Both the position numbers and the translations under genes were made by a program. The notes beneath the pieces were generated by a model. That model was not told the origin of the DNA, did no database searches, and saw nothing but the letters and a program-made list of their open reading frames with translations. 64,000 nt of DNA, taken from the NCBI GenBank assembly GCA_026545225.1, contig CM048845.1:90708533-90772532 (forward strand), read 5' to 3'. Below, piece by piece: positions 21,185-32,209 of the stretch (positions are counted from its first letter, which is position 1; each line of letters starts with the position of its first letter). The DNA is from Cornus controversa. Lineage: Eukaryota; Streptophyta; Magnoliopsida; Cornales; Cornaceae.

Positions 21185-23880
21185 TAATATTAGATAAATC
21201 TAGGGTAATTGACTTCACCACTATCTCCACAATCAATGGTCAATTGAATTAACTATGGGGAATCAAATCATACATAAGTGGTGTCGGTGGCTACAAGCTC
21301 ACCTTCATCCGTCAAGAAGATAACATATGATTAAGGTTAAGTCATGGACTATCTTCGATTGGCATGGGCCATCTGCCTAACTACTTTAATTTAGAGTGCA
21401 GTATGGTCCATCTTCTCTAAGCATACTCCATCAAAGCGTATAATGATATATTCAGTGATTACCATTGTGTAATAATCGCTCTCATGATCACAGAAAATAA
21501 GAGAGATTGAGTTCAATAATAATAACTAAATATCTAAGACAAGATAAGAAATCATTGAAACTGAATTTATAAGACTTTTATTGTTCAATTCTATAATAAG
21601 AATCCTCTAAATTACACAATCTAAGCATGTATATAAAGGTCCCCAATAATTAAAACAATCAAACCATTGATACTTAGTTAGGGCTACATCAAAACCCTAG
21701 TGGATGAACTAGCTGCTTATGATAGAAGAAGAAGCTTCAACGGTTGAGGAAGAAGGCATCATCTTCATGAATTACGCGTAAGACTTCATTCTCCAATGAT
21801 TTTCTACTCGAAAGCTTTGCAAATTATGTCTTCAAATCTGTCCAAAGGCTTTCTAAGACTCCCCAAAACAGCCTCCAATTCGCCACTTTATGCCCCAAGA
21901 GAATACACCAAAGTCCTAATCCAATTAGGAATTAATTAGGTTTTCTCGCAGCACTAATCAGGTGGGTTTTTTATGCTGACGTTCTGCCTAACTTTTGACT
22001 CACTAGAAGTTCGATTCACGAAATTTTTGTGTAATACCAAATTCTTGGGTTCATAAGAATGTTCAGCACTCGAACTTGTGGTCACTTTTTCTTCTTCTTT
22101 CTTTTTCCCCACCTTATTATCAATTATTTTTCCACTCCTCAAAGTGGTAATAACTTGAACCTGCTCATGGTGTGGGTTGTTTGTGGAAGCTTGCATCGCT
22201 CTTAGATTAACAATTGGTTAACTAGGGAGCTTCCGTTCTTCTTTTTTACTCAATGAATTAGCAAGCTGTTCAAACTGAGATTCTAAGTTGGCAATATATT
22301 GAGAATGAGAGTGTACTAGCTGAATTGTAGATTGTACTGTTACTGCAATAGCTTGCATTGTCTCTATAATGAAATTGAGTTTATCAAATTTTGCTAAGGT
22401 GAGTGTCAGCTTGTCTCCAATAGCAGAGATTCTTTGTGCCATAGGAACTTGTGTTTGATATTGCTGTTGAGGTACAAAATTCCTAGGTTGATATGCTGGT
22501 TGCATTGCAGCCCTTTGGTTACTGTAGGAAAAATCAGGATGATTCCTCCATGTAGGATTGTAAGTATTACCTTGCGGATGATTCATTGGTCCAATGAATG
22601 CAACTTAGACTTGCTCATGTTGAACATCAAAAAATTATCCAATTGAAGGACAATTATTCACATTATGCATAGGACTAGAGAAAAATTCATAAGGGCCTAG
22701 CAATGAAGGATTTGAAGTGAAAGGAGCTTGATTGGCAGCCATAATTGCTGCTACCTTATGTGCAATTAAATCAATGTCGGTTGGCATAGCTTCTGAAGCA
22801 CCAACCTCAAAAATCCCATTAGTCTTCCTTGTAGTGGCAGGTCTGCTAGAACGAGTAGAGGATACGTGTTATAGAGAGTTGTCAGTAAGATTTTCAAATA
22901 AGGTCCATGCCTCTTCTTCACTCTTCAACATAAAAGTACTTCCAGAAGATGCATCGACCATCTGTCTGTTGGCTTCTGTCAGCCCTTCATGAAAACTCTG
23001 CACTAATTGCCACTTAGGAACTTGATGATAAGGACACTTCCTAAGAAGGCCCTTGAATCTTTCCCATGTCTCATAAAATTGTTCCCCCTCATGTTGGGAG
23101 AAACTAGTGATAACACGTCTAAACTGATTGGTCTTCCCTATCTGAAAATACTTCTTAAGGAACTTATGTTGCATCTGAGTCCAAGTTGTGATAGAACCTG
23201 CTGATAGAGAATTGAACCAATACTTTGCTTTATCTTTCAGGAAGAATGGAAAAAAGTCTCATTCTAAAAGCATCTTCAGAGAAGTTGTGAATTTTAGTAG
23301 TTAAATACACTTCAATGAATTCATCTAGATGTTTGTAAGAGTCCTCTTGAGTCAGCCCAAAATAGGATGGTAGCATCTAAATAATGCTGGACTTGATCTC
23401 ATAATTCTGTGCCGTGACATTAGGTAGTTGAAAACCGGCTGGTGAAGTGTATGTCTCAGGAACATAGTAGTCCTTGAGCAATCTAGCCCTTTCTTCAGCA
23501 GCATTAGGAACAAGGTTGTTATTCCTTTCTTCTGCCATATCTTCAATGAATTTTTCCTTTTGCACAATGGTTTCAACATGGATGTTCCTCTATTGTCTAA
23601 GAATACGTTCAGGCTCAGGATCAAGAGGTATCAAAGGATCAGCCACAGAATGACGATCTTGCATATATTAAGAAAAAGCCCCTGAAAAGAAAACAAAAAC
23701 AAAATATAAAAATTTTCTAAACTAAAAATCCAATTAAAATTAATTCTGTAAAATCCAATCAATCAAATAGATAATCCCCAGCAACGGTGCCAAAAATTGA
23801 TGCGTGTGTTGTGAGTGTATCAATTAAAATTACCACACTTCACAATAGAACGAATTTCTTGCAGAATAGAGCTATTGAAG
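21185..23880 (-). mobile_element. Truncated minus-strand Athila-type element (LTR piece joined to gag)
   Basis: Read on the minus strand: about 80 bp of an LTR end (23880-23798), the primer site (23792-23775, one change from the usual form), a leader, a broken gag (about 23640-22045), then an abrupt join near 22040 to the middle of an LTR that runs to 21185. Protease, RT, integrase, polypurine tract and both outer LTR parts are missing. Neither side shows a target duplication. It separates the plus element's leader from its gag C-terminus, so gag N-terminal sequence of the plus element was lost too. It reads as an insertion followed by deletions. Confidence 0.75.
22045..23640 (-). pseudogene. 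Athila-type gag, broken
   Basis: Pieces on the minus strand match the gag at 48388-49964: VLIKDYYVPETYTSP-like sequence near 23470, then KKYFQIGKTNQFRRV and EGEQFYETWERFKGLLRKC near 23140-23040, HEGLTEANRQMVDASSG near 22980, NTYNPTWRNHPDFSYSN near 22550, and a C-terminal TTLRSGKIIDNK near 22130. Several stops and shifts separate them. The Cys-X2-Cys half of the zinc knuckle, present in the related copy as CDFC, reads YEFF here (near 22690), so RNA binding would be lost. Gag forms the particle core in this family. Confidence 0.8.
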
Positions 23881-24476
23881 AAAGAGTGCAAAGCAATCTT
23901 GAGGCTAACACCCACTTATTGCAGTCCCACTCTCAATCAATTTCAAAGCTTAAAGCCAATGCCCAATCTATGGCTAGGTTAGAAGCTCAAATAGGGCAGC
24001 TAGCTAATGCCTTGAATAAAAGAGAGGAAGGAAAGTTGCCAAGTCAACCGATGGCAAATCCTAAGGGTGTTTACGTGATTGATGATCCTTCATCTTTATC
24101 TTATGATGCTCCTCCGGAGCATGTTCAATCAATCATCACCTTAAGGAGTGGTAGAATCATAAACTCTAAGGTTGAACAAGAGAAAAAGGAAACCCATGAG
24201 CATCCCAAAAATCTAAAAGACTCGCTCACAAATCCAATTGTGTCTCTTTTAAATCCAAATGCGAACAAAGTCCCACAAAATCCAAAGGGAAAATCAAGTG
24301 AAATTGTGTTATCACCTACTCTAAATCTTGACACTTCATTTGAACCTTCGGTTCCTTTCCCTCAAAGATTGAAGGAACCCTCTCATTTTGAGAAGCAAGG
24401 AGAGAAAATTCAGGACATGATGGAGATTTTCAAACAAGTAAAAATCAATCTCCCTCTTCTTGATGTTATCCGATAA
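23881..24476 (+). pseudogene. gag C-terminal part of the plus-strand Athila/Tat element
   Basis: An open reading continues from junction sequence into IEERVQSNLEAN, LLQSHSQSISKL, LEAQIGQLANALNKREEGK, LPSQPMANPKG and a final PFPQRLKEPSHFEK and IQDMMEIFKQVKINLPLLD. This is the usual gag/protease linker of Athila/Tat polyproteins. Only the C-terminal third is present. The TAA at 24474-24476 stops the frame where the polyprotein should continue. The apparent ATG at 23787 lies in the foreign LTR remnant and is not the true start. Confidence 0.75.
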
Positions 24477-25058
24477 ATTTCTTCCTATGCTAAATACTTA
24501 AAGACTTATGCACTCAAAAGCGTAAATCCAGGAACAATGTTCCTAGGAAGGTCCTTTTAACTGAGCAAATAAGTTTCATTTTCGAACACCAAGCCCCTCC
24601 TAAATTCAAAGATCCGGGTGCCCCAACTCTCTTGCACCATCGGTAACCAAGAATTTGAAAAGGCACTTCTTGATTTAGGGGCTAGTGTCAACTTGCTTCC
24701 ATTCTCAGTTTACAAGCAATTAGGTTTGGGGGAACTTAAGCCCACCACAGTTGTGTGACAGCTCACCGACCGATCGGTGAAGCAACCACGTGGCATTATT
24801 GAAGATGTAATCATTCAAGTGGATAAGTTTTATTTTTCGGTGGACTTCATAGTCCTTGACACAGAACCTGTCCAAAATCCCAATAGACATATTACAATCA
24901 TTCTAGGTCATTTGTTTCTGGCTATGGAAAACGCTTGCGTTAATTGTCGCACCGAAGTAATGGACATCTCTTTTGAGAATATGAAAGTTTGATTAAACAT
25001 CTTCAATGCTTCTCACCACACATTCGACGATGAAAGTGGATGTTTTTGTGTTGATGTA
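24477..25058 (+). pseudogene. Retroviral-type aspartic protease region, broken
   Basis: After two frame changes the reading gives KALLDLGASVNLLPFSVYKQ (about 24660-24720). DLGAS takes the place of the DTGA/DSGA active-site loop usual in Athila proteases. It continues with QPRGIIEDVIIQVDKFYF, VDFIVLDTEPV and ITIILGHLFLA (24777-24990). A TGA near 24757 and another near 24991 break the frame. The domain would cleave the gag-pol polyprotein. Confidence 0.75.
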
Positions 25059-26248
25059 GTGGATGATATTGTCCAAGAAGCACTTCCTTCCATTCTTTTC
25101 AAGGATCCTCTCAAGGTGTGCCTAAATCACTTCTATTGTGATGACTATGACATTGAGTTGTCTATTCATGAAGTCAACTCAATGCTTGATGCCACAGTTG
25201 TCATGACCTCACCTAAATGGAGAGCACCGAGAGAACCTTTGCCCTCGTTATCCAATGCTTCCCAAACTCCTTCCCTCATATCCCCACCACAACTTGAGCT
25301 TAAGCCTTTATCGGCTACTCTCAAATATATTTTCTTAGGCTCCAATGAAACCCTCCCAGTCAACATTGCTTCCAATCTCACCAATGAACAAGAGAGGGAA
25401 CTCTTAAAAGTGTTAAAAGAGCACAAGGAAGCAGTAGGGTGCAGTGTTGTTAACCTAAAGGGGATAGATCCTTCCATTTGTATGCACCGCATACATTTGG
25501 AAGAAGATGCAAAGACCTCAAGAGAGGCACAACGTCGATTATATCCAAACATGAAAGATGTTGTAATGAAGAAGGTTATGAAATTGCTAGATGCGGGAAT
25601 CATTTACCCCATCTCAAATAGCAAGTGGGTTAGCCCCACTCAAGTGGTACCCAAGAAATCAGGTATCACTGTGCAACCAAATGACAAGGGTAAGTTAGTC
25701 CCTCAGCGCACCACCACGGGATGGAGAGTGTGCATAGACTATAGGAAACTCAATTTAGCAACTAGGAAAGATCACTTCCCACTCCCATTTATTGATCAAA
25801 TTCTAGAGTAGCTAGCGGGTCAAAGTTTTTATTGCTTCTTGAGACGGATATTCTAGTTATAATCAGGTGGCTATAGACCTACAAGACCAGGAGAAAATGA
25901 CATTTACATGTCCATTCGGTACATTCGCCTATAGGCGCATGCCCTTTGGGTTATGCAATGCACCAACGACTTTTCAATGGTGTATGATGTCTATCTTTTT
26001 GGACATGGTGGAAAACTTCTTGGAAGTGTTCATAGACAATTTCTCTGTCTTTGGACCTTCGTTTGAATCTTGTCTCCATAATCTATTCCGTGTTCTTACG
26101 CGATGTCAAGAAACAAATCTAATCCTTAGCTGGAAAAAAGCCATTTTATGGTTCAAGAGGGCATTGTCCTCAAACATATTGTGTCCAAGAGAGTAATAGA
26201 GTTAACAAAGCTAAGGTTGAACTCATTTCCAAACTTCCTCCTCCATCA
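25059..26248 (+). pseudogene. Reverse transcriptase region of the plus-strand element
   Basis: A long open part (25059-25811) contains the approach to the RT: DPSICMHRIHLEEDAK, VVMKKVMKLLDAGIIYPIS, WVSPTQVVPKKSG and WRVCIDYRKLN with DHFPLPFIDQILE. A TAG at about 25809 and a shift follow. The second part (25867-26196) has FTCPFGTFAYRRMPFGLCNAP and then FIDNFSVFG. The catalytic box normally reads F(M/I)DDFSVFG; here the second Asp is Asn. A stop and shift near 26190 separate it from the next part. Homologous to Athila/Tat RT, and inactive. Confidence 0.85.
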
Positions 26249-26998
26249 ATGGTGAGAGAGATTCGTTCATTCCTTGGGTATGTGGGCTTTTACCGTCACT
26301 TCATTAAGGATTTTAGCAAGATCTCTCAACCCTTGTGTCGCCTACTTGAAAAAGAGTCTTATTTTACATTTGATGCTGTATGCCTTGAAGCTTTTGAGAA
26401 GCTCCGCACTTTGCTTACCACCGCTCCAATACTCATTCATCCAAATTGGGCTCTCCCATTTGAGGTCATGTGTGACGCATCCGATTATGCTATGGGTGCT
26501 GTCTTAGGGCAACATGTAGACAAGTTGCCACATGTTATCTACTATGCAAGTAAAACCCTTTCCAAAGCTCAAATCAATTATACCACAACGAAAAAAGATT
26601 TGCTTGCTGTAGTGTATGCCTTAGACAAATTTTGAGCTTATCTATTAGGTTCTAAGGTCATTGTCTATTCTAACCATGCTGCCCTTCGGCATCTCTTGGC
26701 TAAGAAGGACACCAAACCCCGACTGATCCAGTGGATACTCTTGTTGTAAGAGTTTAATTTTGAGATCAAAGACAAAAAGGGAACGAAAAATGTGGTGGCT
26801 GATCACCTCTCTAAAATTATCGTTGAGTCTCTCAATGATTCCCTCCCAGTTTGTGAATCCTTCCCGAATGAACAACTTTCTTTAGTCTCTCAAGAAAATG
26901 TCCCTTGGTATGTGGACATTGTCAATTTTTTGGCAACAGGAAAAATTCCTTCTTCTTGGACCAAGCAAGAGAAGGATTGTTTCTTCTCCCAATCATGA
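26249..26998 (+). pseudogene. RT thumb and RNase H region of the plus-strand element
   Basis: IRSFLGYVGFYRHFIKDFSK and SQPLCRLLEKE mark the RT thumb. FEVMCDASDYAMGAVLGQ starts the RNase H domain with its first catalytic Asp, and YYASKTLSKAQINY, TTTKKDLLAVVYALDKF follow. The frame is broken by TGA near 26633 and resumes with NVVADHLSKI near 26785 and the integrase linker WYVDIVNFLATGKIPSSW. RNase H would remove RNA from the RNA:DNA hybrid. Confidence 0.85.
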
Positions 26999-27033
26999 TC
27001 ATATTACTGGGATAATCCTCAACTCTTCAAATA

Positions 27034-27916
27034 TTGCCCGACCAAATAATTCGAAAATGTGTCCTTGACATTGAATTCCAAAGCATTTTAAAATTTTGTC
27101 ACACACTTGCCTGTGGGGGACACTTTAGTGCAAGGAAAACCGCAACAAAGATTCTTCAATGCGGGTTTTTCTGGCTTACACTTCATTGGGATGCACATTT
27201 ATTCTGCTGCTCTTGTGAGCGATGTCAGCGCCTTGGCGCATTGTCCCACAAAGACATGATGCCTCTCAACCCCATGCTCATTGTTAAGATATTTGATGTT
27301 TGGGGCATCGACTTCATGGGACCATTCCCACCATTCGCTGGTCATGAGTACAAACTTGTGGCTATGTACTACGTATCTAAATGGATCGAGGCTATGGCTA
27401 CCAAGTCCAATGACCACATAGTCGTGGTCAAGTTTATTCAATCTAATATCTTTAGTCGCTTTGGTATGCCACAGGCACTCATTAGTGACAGAGGCAAACA
27501 TTTCTATAATCGGTTCCTTCGAACCCTCCTCACCAAATACTCCGTCACCCATAAAGTAGCCATGCACCCCTTACCATCCTCAAACTAATGGACAAGTGGA
27601 GGTATCCAATCGGGAAATAAAAAACATACTTGAAAAAATAGTTCGGCCTGACTGGAAGGATTGGTCATTACGATTAAACAATGCATTATGGGCCTATCGA
27701 ACTACGTATAAAACTCCCATTGGAATGTCGCCTTACCGGTTGGTATATGGTAAAGCATGCCATCTTCTGGTAGAATTAGAGCACAAGGCTATGTGGGCCA
27801 CCAAAACATTTAATTTTGACATAAAATTAGCCAGCTCTAATCGAAGGCTTCAATTGAATGAGTTGGAATAATTGCGACACGACGCGTATGATAACGCTAA
27901 AATCTACAAGGCAAAA
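27034..27916 (+). pseudogene. Integrase core of the plus-strand element
   Basis: The zinc-binding part shows [15 protein letters not shown] and CERCQRLG (HHCC type). The catalytic core shows [20 protein letters not shown] and, after a one-base shift near 27567, [11 protein letters not shown], giving the D, D and E residues. [19 protein letters not shown] follows. The reading stops near 27871 and is cut at 27916 by a 3-kb insertion; its C-terminal part resumes at 30967. Integrase inserts the cDNA copy into the genome. Confidence 0.85.
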
Positions 27917-30900
27917 GGATATACCTCCCAGAAAATTTTGCGCATGAGGTGGCCAGTCTCATATACAAAACCTGAGGATTGTTAACAACTGATAGCAACA
28001 AGCATAGAGGACAAAAGATAGAAATAAAATAACTATTAAAAGTTGAACAGAAGATCCCATTTAATTGAAATAACTGATAAATAAATAATTATATGTCTGG
28101 TAATACAATTTGGAAGTCCCATAACCCAAGTACCCCTTAACTAGAATGAACAAAAGTTTAAGACTTTAATTTAAAACCAACAACCAAAACCTCTAAATGA
28201 GTTCATAGTTTGACTCCTGAATAATAAGATTGGTTCCTACCCTATGACCGATGAGAGTAGATGTTTGCCACAACCAACCCTAGTACTCTATCCTCGCGGG
28301 GGAAACTGCCTGTGACCTGAAATATCAACAAAGTGGGTTAAACCCACGAGCAAGTTCTGTCTACTACATTCCAATCAGAGAACCGATATACATACCCTCA
28401 ATGTGAAGGACACAAGAGATAAATATAGGTGCAAACACTCAGATTATTCCTTATTCAGTTCATGTTTTCAAAGATAAAAATCATCTTATACATTATCCCA
28501 ACAACCTTTATTATTTAAAAATGAACATCTTTTTAAAGTTCAAAAAAATAAAGAAATATATGCATGCATTTTATTAAATCTATGCAATCATGATATACCA
28601 AATATAATGTATGGATACGTTATTACGTATGGGTGATCCTGACACGCTGGACAATCCTTACATGCCAAATAAAATGTATAGATACCTTATTAGGTATGGG
28701 CGATCCTGACACACCGGGCAATCCTTACATGCCAACTAAAATGTATAGATACCTTATTAGGTATAGACGATCTTGACACACCGGGCAATCCTTACATGCC
28801 AAATAAAAAATGTATAGATGCATTCCCAATATGAAACATAAAATAAACAAGGTTCATTATGATTTTAATTTGCACAAACAAAGTAATTCAAATTATCCGA
28901 CATGAAATTATCACCATAAGACAAATCGTTCACAAGTAAACTATACTTAAGTATTTAATGGGCATTTATATCCTTAAAGGAAAATACATTCAAGTAAATC
29001 AAATAACTCAAGCATCCATTATAGAAGCAATTTCCCAACCCAACCTCTAATGCACTTAATTCTAGGAGGGAGTCTAAACCTAATTCTCATCTAGGTTTCT
29101 GGGCCTATTCTACTTCTAAGAACCCTATTAAAACATTCTGGAATTTTCTGAAATTTTTGGGAATTTAAAAAAAATATTTTTCTAGCAAAAAAATAAAATA
29201 AAACATAATTCGAAGCATACGTTTACAACCAGCACAATCACAAGGGAGACTCATCTTCACATGAAATTTAAAACCCAGGTGAATATTAATACTATAAAGT
29301 TACCTAAATATTTCTAGAATTTTCTGAAATTTTAAAATATTTTCTAAAAATAAAAGAAGGTGAAAATCCAACTTTTAGACACTTTAAAAATTAATTTAAC
29401 AACAAGGGAAGATTATTTTGAGTTGAAAATTTAAACCCAAGTGTATTTAACATCCAAGAAGTTACATTAAAAAATTTGAAATTTTGGAAATTTCTAAGTA
29501 TTTCTAAAATGAAAGAAAGGGAAAAACCCAATTTTTAGATACTTCAAAAATTAATTTAAAAACAAGGAGAAATCATTTCGACATGAAATTTAAAACCTAA
29601 GCTCCTTAAACCCCAGGAAGTTGCCATAAAAATTTGAGAATTTTTGAAATTATAAAAGTATTTTTAAAAAATGATTTTCCGAGTTTTCAAGTTTTCCTAA
29701 AAATTTCAAAAATTCAAAACAAATACCAAAATAATTCGGAATGAGCCCATATCAAACCCAGAGGTGGGCCCCTACGAGTGGGGCCCAAAAATAACTTTTC
29801 AGCCACCGGCCGCATGCACCCCCACGCGCCGGCGGCGCGGGTGAGGGTCACGCACGCGCTGGAGCCTTCTTCCCCAACGCACTTGGGGTTTTCCCGGAGC
29901 GTTTTCGGCGTTCCCCGACCTCTGTTCGCTCTGATTTTTGTCCCATTATTTTCCCCTTGATCCCCTCTACCCTTTGGTGCAAAAAGCTCTATGAAAAATA
30001 GCCCGAATCAAAAACCCCCAATTCACAAGTCCTAAGGTTCTTCGCTAACTTCAAAAATTCAAACTCAAATTCCTCACGATCTATTTTCTTAAAGATCAAG
30101 AGTTGTTTTCTAGACAATCACAACATAGAAGGCTTACGAATTAACATCTTTTCCCATCCTAAATTCATGCATAAACAAATTCCTATACAATTTACACATA
30201 CATGAAATATATATGCATATATTCTTACATATATATATCTATACTCCTATATACAATTTAGCATAATAAATTCTCACAAAATTTATCCACAAGAAGCAAC
30301 AAAAAAAATACAATTAAATACATATTTTCAATATAAACAAAATTCTTAAACCTAGATTATGCATACGGATTCAAAGGGGAAGAGAAGAATCAAACTTCTC
30401 TCTTTGACGGTTCAAAACTTGTTCACCCGATTGTTCCTTCACTCCCTTCTCTCTTTCGTTTACTCTCTTAGTTCTGTGCGTAAAATAAATGGCAAGAACC
30501 CAAGTTTTCTTATTTTCTTTTGTCCTAATTAATTTTATTCAAATATTATTTTTTCTAAAAACTAAATACTAAAAAATAAATAAATAAAAGAATTATGATA
30601 ATATAACCATAACTCTGGCCCATCAACTTAAGCATTTCCTTAGCCCAACCATTCCAACCCAGATTCCTCCCTAGCCCAAACCAAATCATTTAAAAGATTT
30701 AAATAAAACAACACATAATCAATATTAATTCACATAAAATGATAAAAATATAAACAGAGAAATTTACATGAAATGATTGGAATCTATAAAACATAAGCAA
30801 CCCACATAAAATGATAAAATGCATATAAAAGAAAAGCAACTCACCTAAAATGATAAATTATAGAGATAAGACATTTCACATGAATTAATAAAATAAAATA

Positions 30901-30961
30901 ATAATATAAAGAAATTCAATTTCTTTAAAATAATAGACATCCAAATTTTTGGGGTATTACA
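27917..30961 (-). mobile_element. LTR-like insertion (probable solo LTR) in the integrase gene
   Basis: The repeat CAAAA lies on both sides (27912-27916 and 30962-30966), and removing 27917-30961 with one copy restores the integrase frame (KAK then SRAFHDRN). The right end, read inverted, starts TGTAATACCCCAAAAATTTG, a common start for plant gypsy LTRs, so the insert is in minus orientation. The other end reads GGATATACC instead of ending in CA after inversion, so that terminus is damaged or not canonical. Inside are three diverged copies of a roughly 75-bp repeat (28620-28812) and no protein frame. Confidence 0.6.
28620..28812. repeat. Tandem repeat in the LTR-like insertion
   Basis: Three copies of a unit with GATCCTGACACACCGGGCAA, TCCTTACATGCCAA, TAAAATGTATAGATA and CCTTATTAGGTATGGGCG. 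The CCTTATTAGG part is a perfect 10-bp palindrome. Such arrays are typical inside long gypsy LTRs. Confidence 0.75.
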
Positions 30962-30966
30962 CAAAA

Positions 30967-31258
30967 TCTAGGGCCTTTCATGATCGAAATATTCGAGTCA
31001 AAACATTTTCTCTGGGACAGAAAGTGTGGTTATACAACTCGAGGCTCCGTTGTTTCCCAAAAAACTTCACTCCCATTGGGATGGTCCATTTTTGGTTAAT
31101 TCCGTCGCTCCTCATGGAGTGGTGGAATTAAAGGACCCTAAAGATGGAACATTCTTCAAGGTGAACGGGCAACAGTTGAAGCCATGTATGGATGATCAAA
31201 CTAAAATGGAGTATGTGGATGTCGTCAACTTGACGGATCCCATCTATTTAGACTCATA
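30967..31258 (+). pseudogene. Integrase C-terminal part of the plus-strand element
   Basis: The reading resumes with SRAFHDRNIRVKTFSLGQKV and WLYNSRL, then after one shift HWDGPFLV and APHGVVELKDPKDGTFFKVN with GQQLKP, ending DPIYLDS before a TAA at 31256-31258. It matches the C-terminal region of the related integrase at 44857-45100. It was separated from its core by the 27917-30961 insertion. Confidence 0.85.
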
Positions 31259-32209
31259 ATCCGACTCTAACGTCATGCCATAGACGTATAATTTGGCACG
31301 TCCATGGTAGCTATCATGCTTTGATGAAGTCCCTTTAATCCAAGGCAATTTTGTATGTAAGTGCAATAAATCTATGTCAAGTAAGTATCAAAGAAAGTTT
31401 GTATAAAAATCTGCAGTCATAATTTCGATTGTGCGAAATACTTGTTTCGCACAATTGAGATTTCGATTGTGCGAACCATTGATTTTGCACAATCGAGATT
31501 TTGAAGAATAATGCAGAGTTAATGCAGGTTGGAAAGTCCCAAGAGGTGATTTACTTCAATACTACTTCGATAACACTTCGAACAATCGAAATTTCAATTG
31601 TGGGATAATCGAAATCTCGATTTTGCAAAATTCACATTTTGCACAATCGAAAAAGGCACGAGCATAGCACATGATCTTACTTATATGTTTTGAACCCACC
31701 CCTTCACCATCATTCCCACCAAACATTTGCAACCCACACACTCCTCTCCTTCGGCTGAACACCCCCCACCCTCTCACGATCTCCCCTTTAGCCATATACC
31801 ACCACATCCACCATCCGACCAAGAGCCAGCCTACTTAGACGAGCACCCTAGAAGGGAGACCACTTCAGGAATCATCATCTCGCATGACTTGGGGCCTCCA
31901 CTTCGAGTAAGTTGAATCCATTTTATTTCATAGAATTTGTTCCACTTTTTGGATGGGATTGATTTCATAAGGATGAGTATGCATGACTCAATAGTTAGGT
32001 TTGAGTGAATTCATTATTATGAACCTTTGTGGGTGATTTTGGGCATGTGATTGGAGTGGATACATTGCCATGGTTGGAATAGTTTCGGGTTGAGTGGATT
32101 TCTTATTCTTAGTGGACAGTTGTAGGTTGCTTTGAGCATATTTTTGGATTAATGATTTTATATCGTGCCTTAGAATAAATTTTGTGTAATTGTAGATAGT
32201 GTAGGGGTA
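31259..32209 (+). other. pol-ORF3 spacer with CACAATCGA palindrome cluster
   Basis: Non-coding. Between about 31425 and 31650 there are six or seven direct and inverted copies of a word related to TCGATTGTGCGAAA and TTTTGCACAATCGA. The same word appears again in this element's 3' LTR (36893-36965). A C-rich patch (31740-31850) follows. No function is known to me. Confidence 0.7.

Noticed and set aside
25166-25603. A 145-codon minus-strand reading
   Set aside because: It lies opposite a recognised RT-approach region on the plus strand.
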